From assembly GCA_965262745.1 (NCBI GenBank), contig OZ253558.1, positions 1,240,001 through 1,304,000 on the forward strand: a DNA stretch of 64,000 nt, given 5' to 3'. The notes under the pieces are model-generated. The model had not been told where the DNA came from, searched no databases, and saw nothing but the letters and a program-made list of their open reading frames with translations. Positions 44,077 through 53,797 of the stretch are shown here, one piece after another. A program made the translations under genes and the position numbers. The DNA is from JAJECS01 sp965262745 (GTDB lineage: Bacteria > Chloroflexota > UBA11872). Every line of letters starts with the position of its first letter. The first letter of the stretch is position 1.

Positions 44077-44400
44077 TTGCGCCGACCGGAGATGCCTGAA
44101 ACCGGTGCGACGATCCCCGATGACGATTCCGAAATCGTGTGCATACCGTACACGAGTACTATTGATGTGTCAACGCAGGCGATGCGTACGCTGCCACCTG
44201 TTAGGGCCGTTCAGACTGCGTCTGCCGCTGAGTACGATTTGTTGTTGAACATCCCTACTCGTATACGATATCCGGGAGGCGCCGCTGGTTCATCGGACGC
44301 GGCGCACCTGGGGTTCGTAAGCGCTCGGCGATCCGTCATCTGTGGTGGTCAACAGTCCGACGCTTTGCGGTTTCGTTAGGGTTCTCTAGCGAAGATAGGC
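44077..44400. repeat. intergenic segment repeated in inverse at 50702-51005, probable control region
   Basis: Shared blocks include GAAACCGGTGC, GACGATTCC, CAGGCGATG, AGGGCCGTTCAGA, TTCGTATACGATAT-like palindrome (CGTATACG core), GGTTCATCGGAC and GCGCTCGGCGATCCGTCA. The segment lies between the divergent substrate-binding protein and isomerase-dpp operon, so it should carry both promoters. No gene is visible between 44019 and 44704. Confidence 0.7.
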
Positions 44401-44704
44401 TAGGATAGCAGGTAATACAGACGTGAGTTCTCGGCTCTCAGTGCAGCGTGGGGCTGTGCATCGCGAGGGCGTCGTCTCATTGCTGGAAGAGGATCCGGAT
44501 CCGCCTTCTGACATTGGCGCATGAGCGGACAGACGGCCAGCGCGGCAATATCCCCTGGCGGCCGGGCCGCGCCGGCTCGTGCAGGCGCTCGGTGAGCGGG
44601 TGCAGCGTTCGCAGTTCAAGTGGCGACAGCCCATCATCGCCAGCATTCACACCAGACCATCGACCGAGTTTCTCAGTAGGCTCACGATACGGGGGGTTAT
44701 AGAC

Positions 44705-45577
44705 GTGCCAAAGTTCGGCCTGTCCATCTCGTCGAAGTATTTCATGGAAGATGAGAGTGCGGGGGGGTTGGAGCCGATTGTGCGCGGCCTGGCCGCAGCC
44801 GGAATCCGCGCCTGCGAGCTCTCTGCCAAGCACGTGGAGCCCCCTGCCGATGTCGCGGTGGTGCGATCGGTGCTCGATCGGCATGGCGTGCAGGCCAGAA
44901 CCATCCACCCACCAATCGGCGAAACGAATCTGGGCGCGCTGGACGAGGACCAACGCCAGGCTTCGGTAGCGGAGATCAGCGCGTGCTTCGAGCCGTTCGC
45001 GGCGCTGGGCGGCGGCGCGGCGATCGTGCATCCCAGCGGCAGTGGGGTTGCACCTAACAAGTCACTCGAATGGGACGAAGGGAACCGCGCGGCGCACCTG
45101 GATGCCTTTCGTCGCTCGCTGGACGAGTTGCTGCGGATGGCCGAGACGCTCGGCATTCGCCTCGCCTGCGAAAACATGCCGTCACATGGCCGGCCCCGGC
45201 CGGGGGTCCAGATGGAAGAGGTGCGGGCCGTGATCGACGGCTACCCCCATGAGGTGGGACTCTGCCTGGACACCGGGCACGCGTACATGAGCGGGCTCGA
45301 TCCAGCGGCCGAAGCGCGCATCGCTGGCGAGCGCCTCATGGCGTTGCATCTGCAGGACACGGACGGCGTGGAGGACCGGCACTGGATGCCTGGCCAGGGA
45401 AAGGTGAATTGGGCGCAGTTGTACGCGGCGTTGACCACAATGGGCTTCGACGGTGCGTGGACGTTCGAAGTCCACATCGAACCCGCTGCGGCCGCGGCGG
45501 CCGCCCGGCGCGTAGCGGACGGCTGGGTGGCCGGGCGGTTCGAGCTCGGGCCACGCTTGGCCAGCCGCCCGCGCTAG
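44705..45577 (+). CDS. sugar phosphate isomerase/epimerase family protein
   Basis: GTG at 44705 with a G-rich ribosome site gives 290 residues starting VPKFGLSISSKYF. It is a xylose-isomerase-like TIM barrel (AP_endonuc_2): GIRACELSAKHVEPP, RTIHPPIGETNLG, LACENMPSHGRPRPG, VGLCLDTGHAYMSG and FEVHIEP supply the metal ligands (Glu, Asp/His, Glu). It is the first gene of the dppBCDF operon, 15 bp before the first permease, suggesting it isomerises the imported compound. Confidence 0.88.
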   Translation: MPKFGLSISSKYFMEDESAGGLEPIVRGLAAAGIRACELSAKHVEPPADVAVVRSVLDRHGVQARTIHPPIGETNLGALDEDQRQASVAEISACFEPFAALGGGAAIVHPSGSGVAPNKSLEWDEGNRAAHLDAFRRSLDELLRMAETLGIRLACENMPSHGRPRPGVQMEEVRAVIDGYPHEVGLCLDTGHAYMSGLDPAAEARIAGERLMALHLQDTDGVEDRHWMPGQGKVNWAQLYAALTTMGFDGAWTFEVHIEPAAAAAAARRVADGWVAGRFELGPRLASRPR

Positions 45578-45592
45578 GGCTGAAATGATCCG

Positions 45593-46588
45593 ATGGCAGG
45601 CTGGCTGATCCGCCGAACGCTGTTTGCGTTCGCGACGGTGTGGGCGATTTCGATGCTGTCGTTCTTCATCATTCAAATCCCGCCGGGCGATTACGTGACC
45701 TCATACATCGCGCAGTTGCAGTCGCAGGGCACCATCTTCACCGACGACGAAGCGCTGGCGCTGCGCAATCTCTACGGGCTCGATCAGCCGGTCATCTTGC
45801 AGTACTTCCGCTGGCTGGGCCTGATGGCGCAGGGGAATTTCGGGGTGTCTTTCGAGTTCAACCGGCCGGTTCTGGATGTGATCGGCGATCGCTTCCTGCT
45901 GACTATTGTGGTGTCGGTAGCGGCGCTGCTGCTCACTTGGATCGTGGCGCTGCCGATCGGCATCTACTCGGCCGTCAAGCAGTACTCCATCGGCGACTAT
46001 GCGTTCACCTTCATCGGGTTCATTGGTCTGGCGATTCCGGGGTTCCTCTTGGCGCTGGTGCTGATGTATTTCGGATTTGTTCTGTTTGACGCCAACGTAG
46101 GTGGCCTCTTCTCGCCGGAGTACGCCCAGGCGGATTGGAGCTGGGACAGGCTCTGGGATCTGATGCAGCACATGCCGATACCCGCGCTGGTGCTGGGACT
46201 GGCGGGGACCGCGTTCCTGATGCGCATCATGCGGGCGAACTTGCTGGATGAGCTGCGTAAGCCGTATTTGGTGACCGCGCGGGCGAAGGGCCTGACGAAC
46301 AGCCGGGCGGTGCTCAAGTACCCGGTGCGCGTGGCACTGAATCCGTTCGTGAGCATCGTACCTTTCGTGCTGCGAGACATCGTGGGAGGCAGCGTGATCG
46401 TATCGATCGTGCTGAGCTTGCCGACGCTCGGGCCGATTCTCCTGAAGTCGCTGATCGCGCAAGACTCCTTCCTGGCGGGGACGGTGATTCTGTTATTGGG
46501 CGTCATCACGGTAGTCGGCACGCTGATTTCGGACATCTTGCTGGTGATTCTTGATCCGCGAATCAAGTTTGAGGCGCGCGGTGGCTGA
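45593..46588 (+). CDS. dppB: ABC transporter permease (DppB/OppB type)
   Basis: The 331-residue protein begins with the OppB first helix (LIRRTLFAFATVWAISMLSF) and periplasmic RNLYGLDQPVILQYFRWLG, has six helices and the EAA-type loop around ARAKGLTNSRAVLKYPVRVA. It forms the channel with DppC. The stop overlaps the dppC start by 8 bp. Confidence 0.93.
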   Translation: MAGWLIRRTLFAFATVWAISMLSFFIIQIPPGDYVTSYIAQLQSQGTIFTDDEALALRNLYGLDQPVILQYFRWLGLMAQGNFGVSFEFNRPVLDVIGDRFLLTIVVSVAALLLTWIVALPIGIYSAVKQYSIGDYAFTFIGFIGLAIPGFLLALVLMYFGFVLFDANVGGLFSPEYAQADWSWDRLWDLMQHMPIPALVLGLAGTAFLMRIMRANLLDELRKPYLVTARAKGLTNSRAVLKYPVRVALNPFVSIVPFVLRDIVGGSVIVSIVLSLPTLGPILLKSLIAQDSFLAGTVILLLGVITVVGTLISDILLVILDPRIKFEARGG

Positions 46589-47744
46589 GGACCACACCAC
46601 CCGAACGATTGAGAGCAAAGTGGCCGTCGGCGCCGCGCGCGAGGAAGAGCGCATCTCGGTCGCCACACAGTGGCAACTCATCTGGTGGCGATTCCGCAAA
46701 CACAAGGTCGCGAACATCGCGGCGATTGTGCTGATCACGTATTACGTGGTGGTGCTGTTTGCGGACTTCTTCGCCTACGCCGATCCGAACTTGCCGGCGG
46801 CCAAGCGCGGTCTATTGCCGCCGCAGCCGATTCACCTGTTCGATGAAGACGGGTGGAACCCGCATGTGCTCGCATTCGAGGGAAGTCGCGATCCGGAAAC
46901 TTTCAAACGCGTGTACGAGATCCTCGGCGATCAACAGATCTCGGTGCAGTTCTTTGCGCAGGGATTGGAGTACGAGATCTTGGGCATCATTCCGTGGGAC
47001 CGGCACCTGATCGGTGTGAGCGACGACGCGGGTGGCGCGCTGGCGCAGGAGCATGTGTCGCTGCTGGGCACTGATATTCAAGGGCGCGACATGTGGTCGC
47101 GGATCATTTTCGCGACCAGGATCTCGATGACGATCGGGCTGATCGCGGTGGCGATCAGTCAGATTCTGGGAATCGTGATCGGCGGCGTGTCGGGGTACTT
47201 CGGCGGCCTGATCGACACCGTGATTCAACGCATCGTCGAAATCGTGCGCTCGATCCCGCAGATTCCGCTGTTGATGGGAATTGCCGCAGCGGTGCCGAAG
47301 GACTGGTCGATCGTGCAGATCTACTTCGCGATCACAATCCTGCTGGCGTTGATCTTGTGGACCGAACTGGCGCGCGTGGTGCGCGGCCGCTTTCTCTCGC
47401 TGCGGGAAGAGGACTTCGTGATGGCCGCCGAGCTGGCCGGGGCCAGCCGCATGCGCATCATCCTGCGACACATGGTGCCCTCGTTCCTGAGCCACATCAT
47501 CGCGGCCACGACGCTGGCCATCCCCACAATCATCATCAGCGAGACCTCGCTGTCATTCCTGGGTCTAGGCTTGCGGCCGCCCGCCATCTCCTGGGGGGTG
47601 CTGCTGCAGCAGGCGCAGAACATCCAGACGTTGGCGCTGTCACCCTGGCTGCTGCTGCCGGCGCTGCCGGTGATCTTCGCGATTCTGGCGTTCAATTTCC
47701 TCGGGGACGGTCTGCGGGACGCCGCGGATCCGTACGGGACCTAG
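46581..47744 (+). CDS. dppC: ABC transporter permease (DppC/OppC type)
   Basis: GTG at 46581 overlaps dppB and gives 387 residues. N-terminal OppC_N domain with a helix at about 40-60, then a large periplasmic insert, then the core HVSLLGTDIQGRDMWSRIIF and the loop FVMAAELAGASRMRIILRHM. Ends LGDGLRDAADP, the usual DppC finish. Confidence 0.93.
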   Translation: MAEDHTTRTIESKVAVGAAREEERISVATQWQLIWWRFRKHKVANIAAIVLITYYVVVLFADFFAYADPNLPAAKRGLLPPQPIHLFDEDGWNPHVLAFEGSRDPETFKRVYEILGDQQISVQFFAQGLEYEILGIIPWDRHLIGVSDDAGGALAQEHVSLLGTDIQGRDMWSRIIFATRISMTIGLIAVAISQILGIVIGGVSGYFGGLIDTVIQRIVEIVRSIPQIPLLMGIAAAVPKDWSIVQIYFAITILLALILWTELARVVRGRFLSLREEDFVMAAELAGASRMRIILRHMVPSFLSHIIAATTLAIPTIIISETSLSFLGLGLRPPAISWGVLLQQAQNIQTLALSPWLLLPALPVIFAILAFNFLGDGLRDAADPYGT

Positions 47745-47747
47745 CTG

Positions 47748-48800
47748 ATGGCCACCCTTGCCGCAGGGAAACGGCGGCCACTGCTGCGCGTGCACAACCT
47801 CAAGACCTATTTCTTCCCAGATGAGGGCACGGTGCGCGCGGTGGACGGCGCGAGCTTCGAGGTGTGCGCCGGCCAGACCCTCGGGATCGTGGGCGAGAGC
47901 GGCTGCGGAAAGAGCGTGACCGCACGCTCGATATTGCGCATCGTCGAACATCCAGGCGTAATCGTGGAAGGCGAGATTCGTTATCTGCATCGAACCGACG
48001 GACGGGAGGTCGAACTCGATCTGGCGCAGATTTCGGCCGACGGCCCGGAGATGCGGCAGATTTGCGGCGGCGAGATCGCGATGATCTTTCAGGAACCCAT
48101 GACCTCGTTCAGTCCGGTGCATACGATCGGGAGCCAAATCGTCGAGGCCATCCGGCTGCACTCGCCGTTGGGCAAGCGCGAAGCCCGTGAACGTGCGGCC
48201 GACCTCTTGCGGCAAGTAGGCATCTCACGAGCCGAGGCGCGCCTTAACGAATACGCCTACCAGCTGAGCGGTGGTATGCGGCAGCGCGCGATGATCGCCA
48301 TGGCGCTGTCCGCCGAGCCGAGAGTCTTGATTGCCGACGAGCCCACGACGGCTCTGGACGTGACGACGCAGGCGCAGATTCTGGACCTGCTGCGGCAGCT
48401 TCAGACCGACCTCGATATGGCGATCATCCTGATCACGCACAACCTGGGCGTGGTGGCCGAGATGTGCGACAACGTTGTCGTGATGTATCTGGGACGGGTG
48501 GTTGAGGAGGGTTCCGTGGATGCGATCTTCCACAATCCCAAGCATCCCTACACACGCCTGCTGCTGCAGTCGATCCCGAGCCTGCATTCAGAGGCGCGTG
48601 TCCCGCTGCCCACCATCAGCGGCGCCATCCCGCATCCCTACAACCGGCCCGAGGGCTGCCCGTTCCACGATCGCTGTCCACAATTCATTCCGGGAACGTG
48701 CGATCGGCACGCGCCCGAACTCCAGGCGCTCGATGAGCGAAAGTCAGATCAATTGGTGAGCTGCTTCCTGTATCACGAGCCCACGGACGAGCGGGCATGA
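47748..48800 (+). CDS. dppD: ABC transporter ATP-binding protein (DppD/OppD type)
   Basis: The 350-residue ATPase has Walker A GESGCGKSV, signature LSGGMRQRAMIAMALS, Walker B VLIADEPTTALD and the C-terminal oligopeptide extension with cysteines (EGCPFHDRCPQFIPGTC) that in relatives binds an Fe-S cluster. Powers the importer with DppF. Starts 3 bp after dppC and overlaps dppF as ATGA. Confidence 0.94.
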   Translation: MATLAAGKRRPLLRVHNLKTYFFPDEGTVRAVDGASFEVCAGQTLGIVGESGCGKSVTARSILRIVEHPGVIVEGEIRYLHRTDGREVELDLAQISADGPEMRQICGGEIAMIFQEPMTSFSPVHTIGSQIVEAIRLHSPLGKREARERAADLLRQVGISRAEARLNEYAYQLSGGMRQRAMIAMALSAEPRVLIADEPTTALDVTTQAQILDLLRQLQTDLDMAIILITHNLGVVAEMCDNVVVMYLGRVVEEGSVDAIFHNPKHPYTRLLLQSIPSLHSEARVPLPTISGAIPHPYNRPEGCPFHDRCPQFIPGTCDRHAPELQALDERKSDQLVSCFLYHEPTDERA

Positions 48801-49930
48801 CCGTCGAAGGGCCGAACGGACACCCTCTCCTCGAGGTGAAACGCCTCAAGAAGTACTTTCCCATCCGGAAGGGCTTTATGCGCCGCGAGGTGGGCGCGGT
48901 GCGAGCCGTGGACGATGTGTCGTTCCACATCGACCGGGGCGAGACGCTGTCGCTGGTGGGTGAGAGCGGTTGCGGGAAGACGACCACGGCCCGCTGCATC
49001 CTGCGCGCGATCGACCCGACGGATGGCCAGATTCTGTTCCGGCCGACCGAAGACAAGGTGTTCGATGTGGCGCAAAGCACGCGGCGCGAGCTGCGGCGGC
49101 TGCGTCGCGACATGCAACTGATCTTTCAGGACCCCTTCGGCTCGCTGAACCCACGGTTCACGTTGCTGGAGATCGTCGGTGAGCCGCTGCTGGTGAACGG
49201 CATGCGCAGCCGCCGGGAACGGCAGGAGCGGGTGGAAGAGCTGCTGCGCTTGGTGGGTATGCGTCCTGAGTACATGCGCCGATTCCCGCACGCCTTCAGC
49301 GGCGGGCAACGGCAGCGCATCGGAATCGCCCGGGCGCTGGCCCTGAACCCCAGGTTGGTCGTGGCCGACGAGCCGGTATCCGCGCTGGACGTTTCGGTGC
49401 AGGCGCAGATCCTGAATCTGCTGCTCGACCTGCAGCAGAAACTCGGGCTCACGTATCTCTTCGTGGCGCACGACCTGAGTGCGGTGAAGCACCTCAGCGA
49501 CCGGGTGGCGGTGATGTACGTGGGCCGCCTGGTCGAGATGACCGATCGTGAGCGTCTGTTCAACAGCCCGAGGCATCCGTACACGGAGGCCCTGCTGTCG
49601 TCGGTGCCGGAGCCGGACCCGCGAATGCGCTCGCAGCGCATCGTATTGGAGGGCGAGGTCGCGAATCCGGCGGCGCCACCGTCCGGGTGCTATTTCCACC
49701 CCCGCTGTCGCTATGCGCAGGACGTGTGCCGGACCGACACGCCCGTCTGGGAAGAGGTGGCGGAGGGTCACTGGGTCGCGTGTCACCGCGTGAAGGAGCT
49801 GGAGCTGGCGGGTGTGCGCGACCGGCTACCCATGAACACGGCGGCGGGCAACAGCACAAATCCCGCGACGAACGCCACGCCAGCGGCCGGCTCCGCGACC
49901 GACGGCGACGCCACAGACGATTCCGAGTAG
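48797..49930 (+). CDS. dppF: ABC transporter ATP-binding protein (DppF/OppF type)
   Basis: The 377-residue ATPase has KKYFPIRKGFMRREVG, Walker A GESGCGKTTT, QDPFGSLNPR, LSGG-equivalent FSGGQRQRIGIARAL and Walker B VVADEPVSALD, with the C-terminal Cys motif GCYFHPRCRYAQDVC. A low-complexity Ala/Thr/Asn tail follows. Last gene of the operon. The 230 bp after it, to 50160, hold nothing I can identify. Confidence 0.94.
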   Translation: MTVEGPNGHPLLEVKRLKKYFPIRKGFMRREVGAVRAVDDVSFHIDRGETLSLVGESGCGKTTTARCILRAIDPTDGQILFRPTEDKVFDVAQSTRRELRRLRRDMQLIFQDPFGSLNPRFTLLEIVGEPLLVNGMRSRRERQERVEELLRLVGMRPEYMRRFPHAFSGGQRQRIGIARALALNPRLVVADEPVSALDVSVQAQILNLLLDLQQKLGLTYLFVAHDLSAVKHLSDRVAVMYVGRLVEMTDRERLFNSPRHPYTEALLSSVPEPDPRMRSQRIVLEGEVANPAAPPSGCYFHPRCRYAQDVCRTDTPVWEEVAEGHWVACHRVKELELAGVRDRLPMNTAAGNSTNPATNATPAAGSATDGDATDDSE

Positions 49931-50161
49931 GCCCCAGAGCCGCGCCTGCGCGGGGGAACGCGACTTGCGTCACCCACCGGCGAGATGCGATATCGGCGCA
50001 ATCGTCGGGTCGCTTCGCGACCGACATGCTCGGACGCGCCGCGGCGGCTGCTGGCGGTGGATGGCCAAATCGCGCGCTAACCGTGCGCGATCCGATGGGC
50101 GCCGGCCAAGGCTGGGCACGCTCCTAGCGGCCCGGGGCTCGAATGCCAAGCGGGAGAGGGA

Positions 50162-50576
50162 CTGATGCTCCTATCGTTCGTCAAGCGGGTGGTTGGACTC
50201 GTGGGAGGCAGCGGTAGAGGTCGCGCGAGACGTAGCGCTTAAGCGCACGGATGATCTCGCGTTTGGAGCGGCCCTCGGCGGGTCGGCGCGCGACGTAGGC
50301 CAGGGTGCGGGGCTCGCCGGCGATGGCGGACCATGACGATTCGCGAGAGGCCTGCTTGGCGCTCCGATCCCCACCGCGGTTGAGGCGTTTGCGGCCGGTG
50401 AGTCCGGAAGAGGCGTCGCTAGGGGCCACGCCCCGGAAATGGGCGGAGGCGGCCTCGCTGCGCAGGCGCTGCAGGTTGTCACCGGCGGCGACGACCCGCG
50501 CACCGGCCGTGTCGGCGCCCACCCCACGGGCCGCGACCAGGTCAGGAGCGGTGGTGGCGACCAGGGGCCGCAGCAG
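50162..50576 (-). pseudogene. IS110 family transposase, 3' fragment with one element end
   Basis: The end CTGATGCTCCTATCGTTCG is shared with 37946. The minus strand encodes only the C-terminal domain: APDLVAARGVGADTAGARVV, GLTGRKRLNRGGDRSAKQ, RALKRYVSRDLYRCLPR. Several conserved residues have changed (FAHLCGVAP to SAHFRGVAP), so it is decayed. Confidence 0.8.
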
Positions 50577-50695
50577 CGCTGAGAGCGCTAACCTGAGCAC
50601 CAATAACGTGCGAATCTCCGCTCGCAGTGGGAGCGTCCTCAACGGGGGGCGGCTCAGGTCATCCATGGGCGGACGGAAAAACGGCTCCCCATAGT
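50577..50695. repeat. dispersed repeat, copy 1
   Basis: About 75% similar to 53682-53797 in the same orientation; shared blocks include GAGAGCGC, TCGCAGTGGGAG and GCGGCTCAGGTCA. Probably a scrap of another mobile element joined to the IS110 fragment. Confidence 0.6.
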
Positions 50696-50701
50696 CATCC
50701 C

Positions 50702-51005
50702 GCCTATTTCGGCGAACGCTAACGGAACCGTCAAGTGTCCGAACGTTGACGGATCGCCGAGCGCTGACGAACCGCAGGTGCGGCGAGTCCGATGAACCGG
50801 ATGCGCTCCTCGCATATCGTATACGAATGGTGTCATCATCAACGAAACTCGGTCTGCGGCGCTTGTGCTCTGAACGGCCCTCCCGGGTGTTTCATACACA
50901 TCGCCTGTGTTGACATGTCGAACGGTTTCGTATCCGGTGTGCGACAGATTTGGAATCGTCGTTCGGGAACGCTGCACCGGTTTCGAGCATCTCCGATCGG
51001 GTGAG
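50702..51005. repeat. inverted copy of the 44.1-44.4 kb control region
   Basis: The reverse complement aligns with 44077-44400 along its whole length, including the CGTATACG palindrome. No substrate-binding gene follows it now; the stretch 51006-51281 is gene-free. It may supply a promoter for the phosphotransferase gene at 51282. Confidence 0.7.
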
Positions 51006-51281
51006 CTTGATCGCTGAGGACAGCGGGCGCTACACCCGGGGCTCGTTCGCGAGCAGCTTGGGAATGCAGCACCTATCACGTTCGACGTTTGCTCCGTGTA
51101 ATCGGTGGCGGCGCGGTCGGGGCACCCGGCTATGGACGTTTGTATGAGCGGGTGTTCACTTAGGCAAATCGGCGAATGCGGCGACTGATGATCGAGGATC
51201 GTGAGTGCTGATGAGCGTTTTTAGCAGCACTGGCTCCAACGTCAAAATGATCGCCTGAAATTCACGCGGGGTCGCACGTTC

Positions 51282-52298
51282 GTGTGTCAGTTAACCAAGC
51301 ATACCGCTGCCGAATACGGCAGGTTGATTGGCCTCGCCGACCGATCAACTAAGGTAGCGGTGTATCAGTTGACGGGTGGCGTATCGAACGTCGTGATCAT
51401 GGTTGACAGCCCTTCGGGTTGCTTCGTTTTGAAGCAACCCGACGCGTTCCTGCGTGTTGGCGAGCGGTGGGAGGTGGACCGCGCTCGTATCTGGCATGAA
51501 GTCGCAGCCACAAAGTTATGGGTCGGCATCCTTGGCGCACGATGGGCACGTCGAGTGCTGCACGAGGAGCGGGAGAACTACATCTACGCGATGTCCTGCG
51601 CTCCGGTCGGCGCCAGCAACTGGAAGCAGCAACTGCTGCGGGGTGTGATTGAACCCGCCACCGCCCGGCAGGCGGGTCGCGCCGTCGGCGAAATCCACCG
51701 CCGAACGTCGGCCGACGAAGGGCTGGCCCGCGCGTTTCGCCACGACGAGGTGTTCGTTCAGGGTCGTGTCGACCCGTATTTCGGGCCGATCATCGCGTCT
51801 GGCGGCCCCTTGGCGGAACCACTTGAGGAACTGTGTGAGAAGCTTCTCGAGCGGAAGCCGGCGTTGATTCACGGTGACCTAAGCCCTAAGAACATTCTGG
51901 TCGCCAGCGATCATGTGTTCGTGCTCGACTTCGAGTTTTGCCACTTCGGCGACCCCGCCTTCCTTCTCAACCATTTCGTACTCAAGGCCATTCATCGCTG
52001 TCGAGATCGCGGCCACTTCTTCGCCCTGGCCCGCGAGTTCTGGGAGAGCTACCGTCGCAGCTTCGGAGATCTTGCTCCGGTCGATATCGAGTCCACCACC
52101 GTGTTCATATGGGGGGGGCTGCTTATCGCCCGCGTCGACGGCAAGTCTCCCGCCGAATACATCCGTGACGATGCATCGCGCCAGGCGATCCGCAAGCTGT
52201 CCGCACACATCCTTTGTGAGAACATTGCGAGCGTAGAGCAATCCCTCGAAAAGGAGGACAATGCAATCGCCTGGTTGGAGTCAAGATACCTGCCATAA
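51282..52298 (+). CDS. aminoglycoside phosphotransferase (APH) family kinase
   Basis: The 338-residue protein has the protein-kinase-like APH fold: ATP loop YQLTGGVSNVVIMV, lysine in CFVLKQP, Brenner motif LIHGDLSPKNILV and VFVLDFEFCHFGDP. APH-family kinases phosphorylate small molecules such as choline, sugars, thiosugars or drugs; nothing marks this as a resistance enzyme. It starts from GTG at 51282. The enolase-like gene overlaps its last codon, suggesting the two act in one pathway. Confidence 0.85.
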   Translation: MCQLTKHTAAEYGRLIGLADRSTKVAVYQLTGGVSNVVIMVDSPSGCFVLKQPDAFLRVGERWEVDRARIWHEVAATKLWVGILGARWARRVLHEERENYIYAMSCAPVGASNWKQQLLRGVIEPATARQAGRAVGEIHRRTSADEGLARAFRHDEVFVQGRVDPYFGPIIASGGPLAEPLEELCEKLLERKPALIHGDLSPKNILVASDHVFVLDFEFCHFGDPAFLLNHFVLKAIHRCRDRGHFFALAREFWESYRRSFGDLAPVDIESTTVFIWGGLLIARVDGKSPAEYIRDDASRQAIRKLSAHILCENIASVEQSLEKEDNAIAWLESRYLP

Positions 52299-53616
52299 CA
52301 TCCGTATCTGGGCGTGAGGTTCTGGACTCCCGCGGGTATCCCACGGTGGAAGTGGAGATTCACTGCAGAGACCGAGGCCAGGGTCGCGCTATCGTCCCCT
52401 CCCGTGCCTCCACCGGCTCTCACGAGGCCAAGGAGCTCCGAGACGGCGACCCCGAACGGTACGAAGGCCGAGGTGTCCTCCGGGCCGTGGCCCGTGTCAA
52501 CGGCGAAATCGCGGCCCGCATCATCGGCATGGATGCCGCCGAACAGGTAGTCGTCGACCGCGCACTCATCGACCTCGACGCCACGCCCGACAAGCGGCGG
52601 CTCGGCGCTAATGCCATCCTGGGCGTTTCGCTTGCCTGCGCCCATGCTGCGGCCGCCGCTGCCGGTCTGCCACTCTACCGCTACCTCAAAGACGGCTCCG
52701 CAATGACCATGCCCGTACCCATGGTCAATATCATCAGCGGGGTCTCCACGCCAACCAGCAGCTCGATATCCAGGACTACTCAGCCGTCCCCGTCGGTGCC
52801 CCCACATTTCACGAGGCCCTCCGTTGGGTCGCAGCGGTCAGACTCAAGGCCCTGGAAATCCTCCGAGAAGACGGCTACTCTGGCCTTCTCGCAGATGAGG
52901 GCGGATTCGGCCCCAGCCTGGCCGGCAACGAAGAAGCCATCCGCGTCATTCTTGGGGCCATCGAGCGTGCTGGACTTCGGCCCGGCATCGATGTCTATGT
53001 CGCCCTAAACATCGCTTGCCAGCACTTCTACCGATCCTCACGCTACGAATTACCATCCGACAATCTCTCGCTCAGCGCCCACGAATTCGGTGATTGGCTC
53101 GTCGACCTCGCCACACGCTACCCGGTAATTTCCGTCGAGGATGGCATGGCCGAGGACGAATGGGCCGGGTGGGCTGAACACACCCGCCGCCTCGGCGGCC
53201 GCTGCCAGATTCTGGGCGATGACGTCTTCACCACCAATCGTGCTCGCCTTCGGCGCGGCATCGAGAGCGGCGTCGCCAACGCTATCCTCATCAAGCTCAA
53301 CCAGATCGGCACTCTGTCCGAAGCCCTCGAGACCCTCGCCGCTGCCCGCGGCGCCGGCTACCGCCTAGTCATCTCAGCCCGCTCCGGCGAGACCGAAGAT
53401 GCCTCCATCGCCGACATCGCCGTTGCCACTGGTGCCGGCCAGATCAAAATCGGCTCGACGGCGCGTTCATGCCGCCTTGCTAAATACAGCCAACTCCTTC
53501 GCATTGAGGAAGCTCTGGGCGCTGAAGCCCCCTATGCTGGCCCCACGGTCTTTGAAGGTTTCGTGGCTCGTGCAGGCCGGCATTCCGGTGACTTCGCCCA
53601 GTCCGATATTCGATGA
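52295..53616 (+). pseudogene. divergent enolase-like protein, frameshifted
   Basis: Frame 1 starts around ITSVSGREVLDSRGYPTVEV and runs to PVPMVNIISG; a missing G near 52740 shifts into GLHANQQLDIQDYSAVPVGA, LLADEGGFGP, VEDGMAEDEW, GDDVFTTN and LIKLNQIGT. With the shift repaired it has about 440 residues, normal for enolase. Two active-site positions differ: the metal-ligand Asp is Asn (VALNIACQHFY) and the catalytic His is Ala (ISARSGETED). Thus even repaired it should not be a normal glycolytic enolase. No ATG lies at the expected start. Confidence 0.82.
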
Positions 53617-53681
53617 TGCCTGCCGAGGGATAGGCCAGAAGCGGCGATGGAGGCAGTGGACGAACGCTACGTAACCGGGGG

Positions 53682-53797
53682 CAGCGTTGAGAGCGCGAAC
53701 CGGAGCACCGAAAATATGTGAGACTCCCGTCGCAGTGGGAGGGCCCCAAAGACGGCGGCTCAGGTCAATCAGGGGCGGACGGAATAATGGCACCCCA
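53682..53797. repeat. dispersed repeat, copy 2
   Basis: Related to 50577-50695. Contains the small inverted repeat CTCCC-GTCGCAGT-GGGAG. The remaining DNA from 53798 to 54086 has no supported gene. Confidence 0.6.

Noticed and set aside
44386..44646. 86-codon minus-strand frame in the dpp intergenic region
   Set aside because: Low-complexity Ser/Arg/Cys sequence without motif; overlaps the probable control region.
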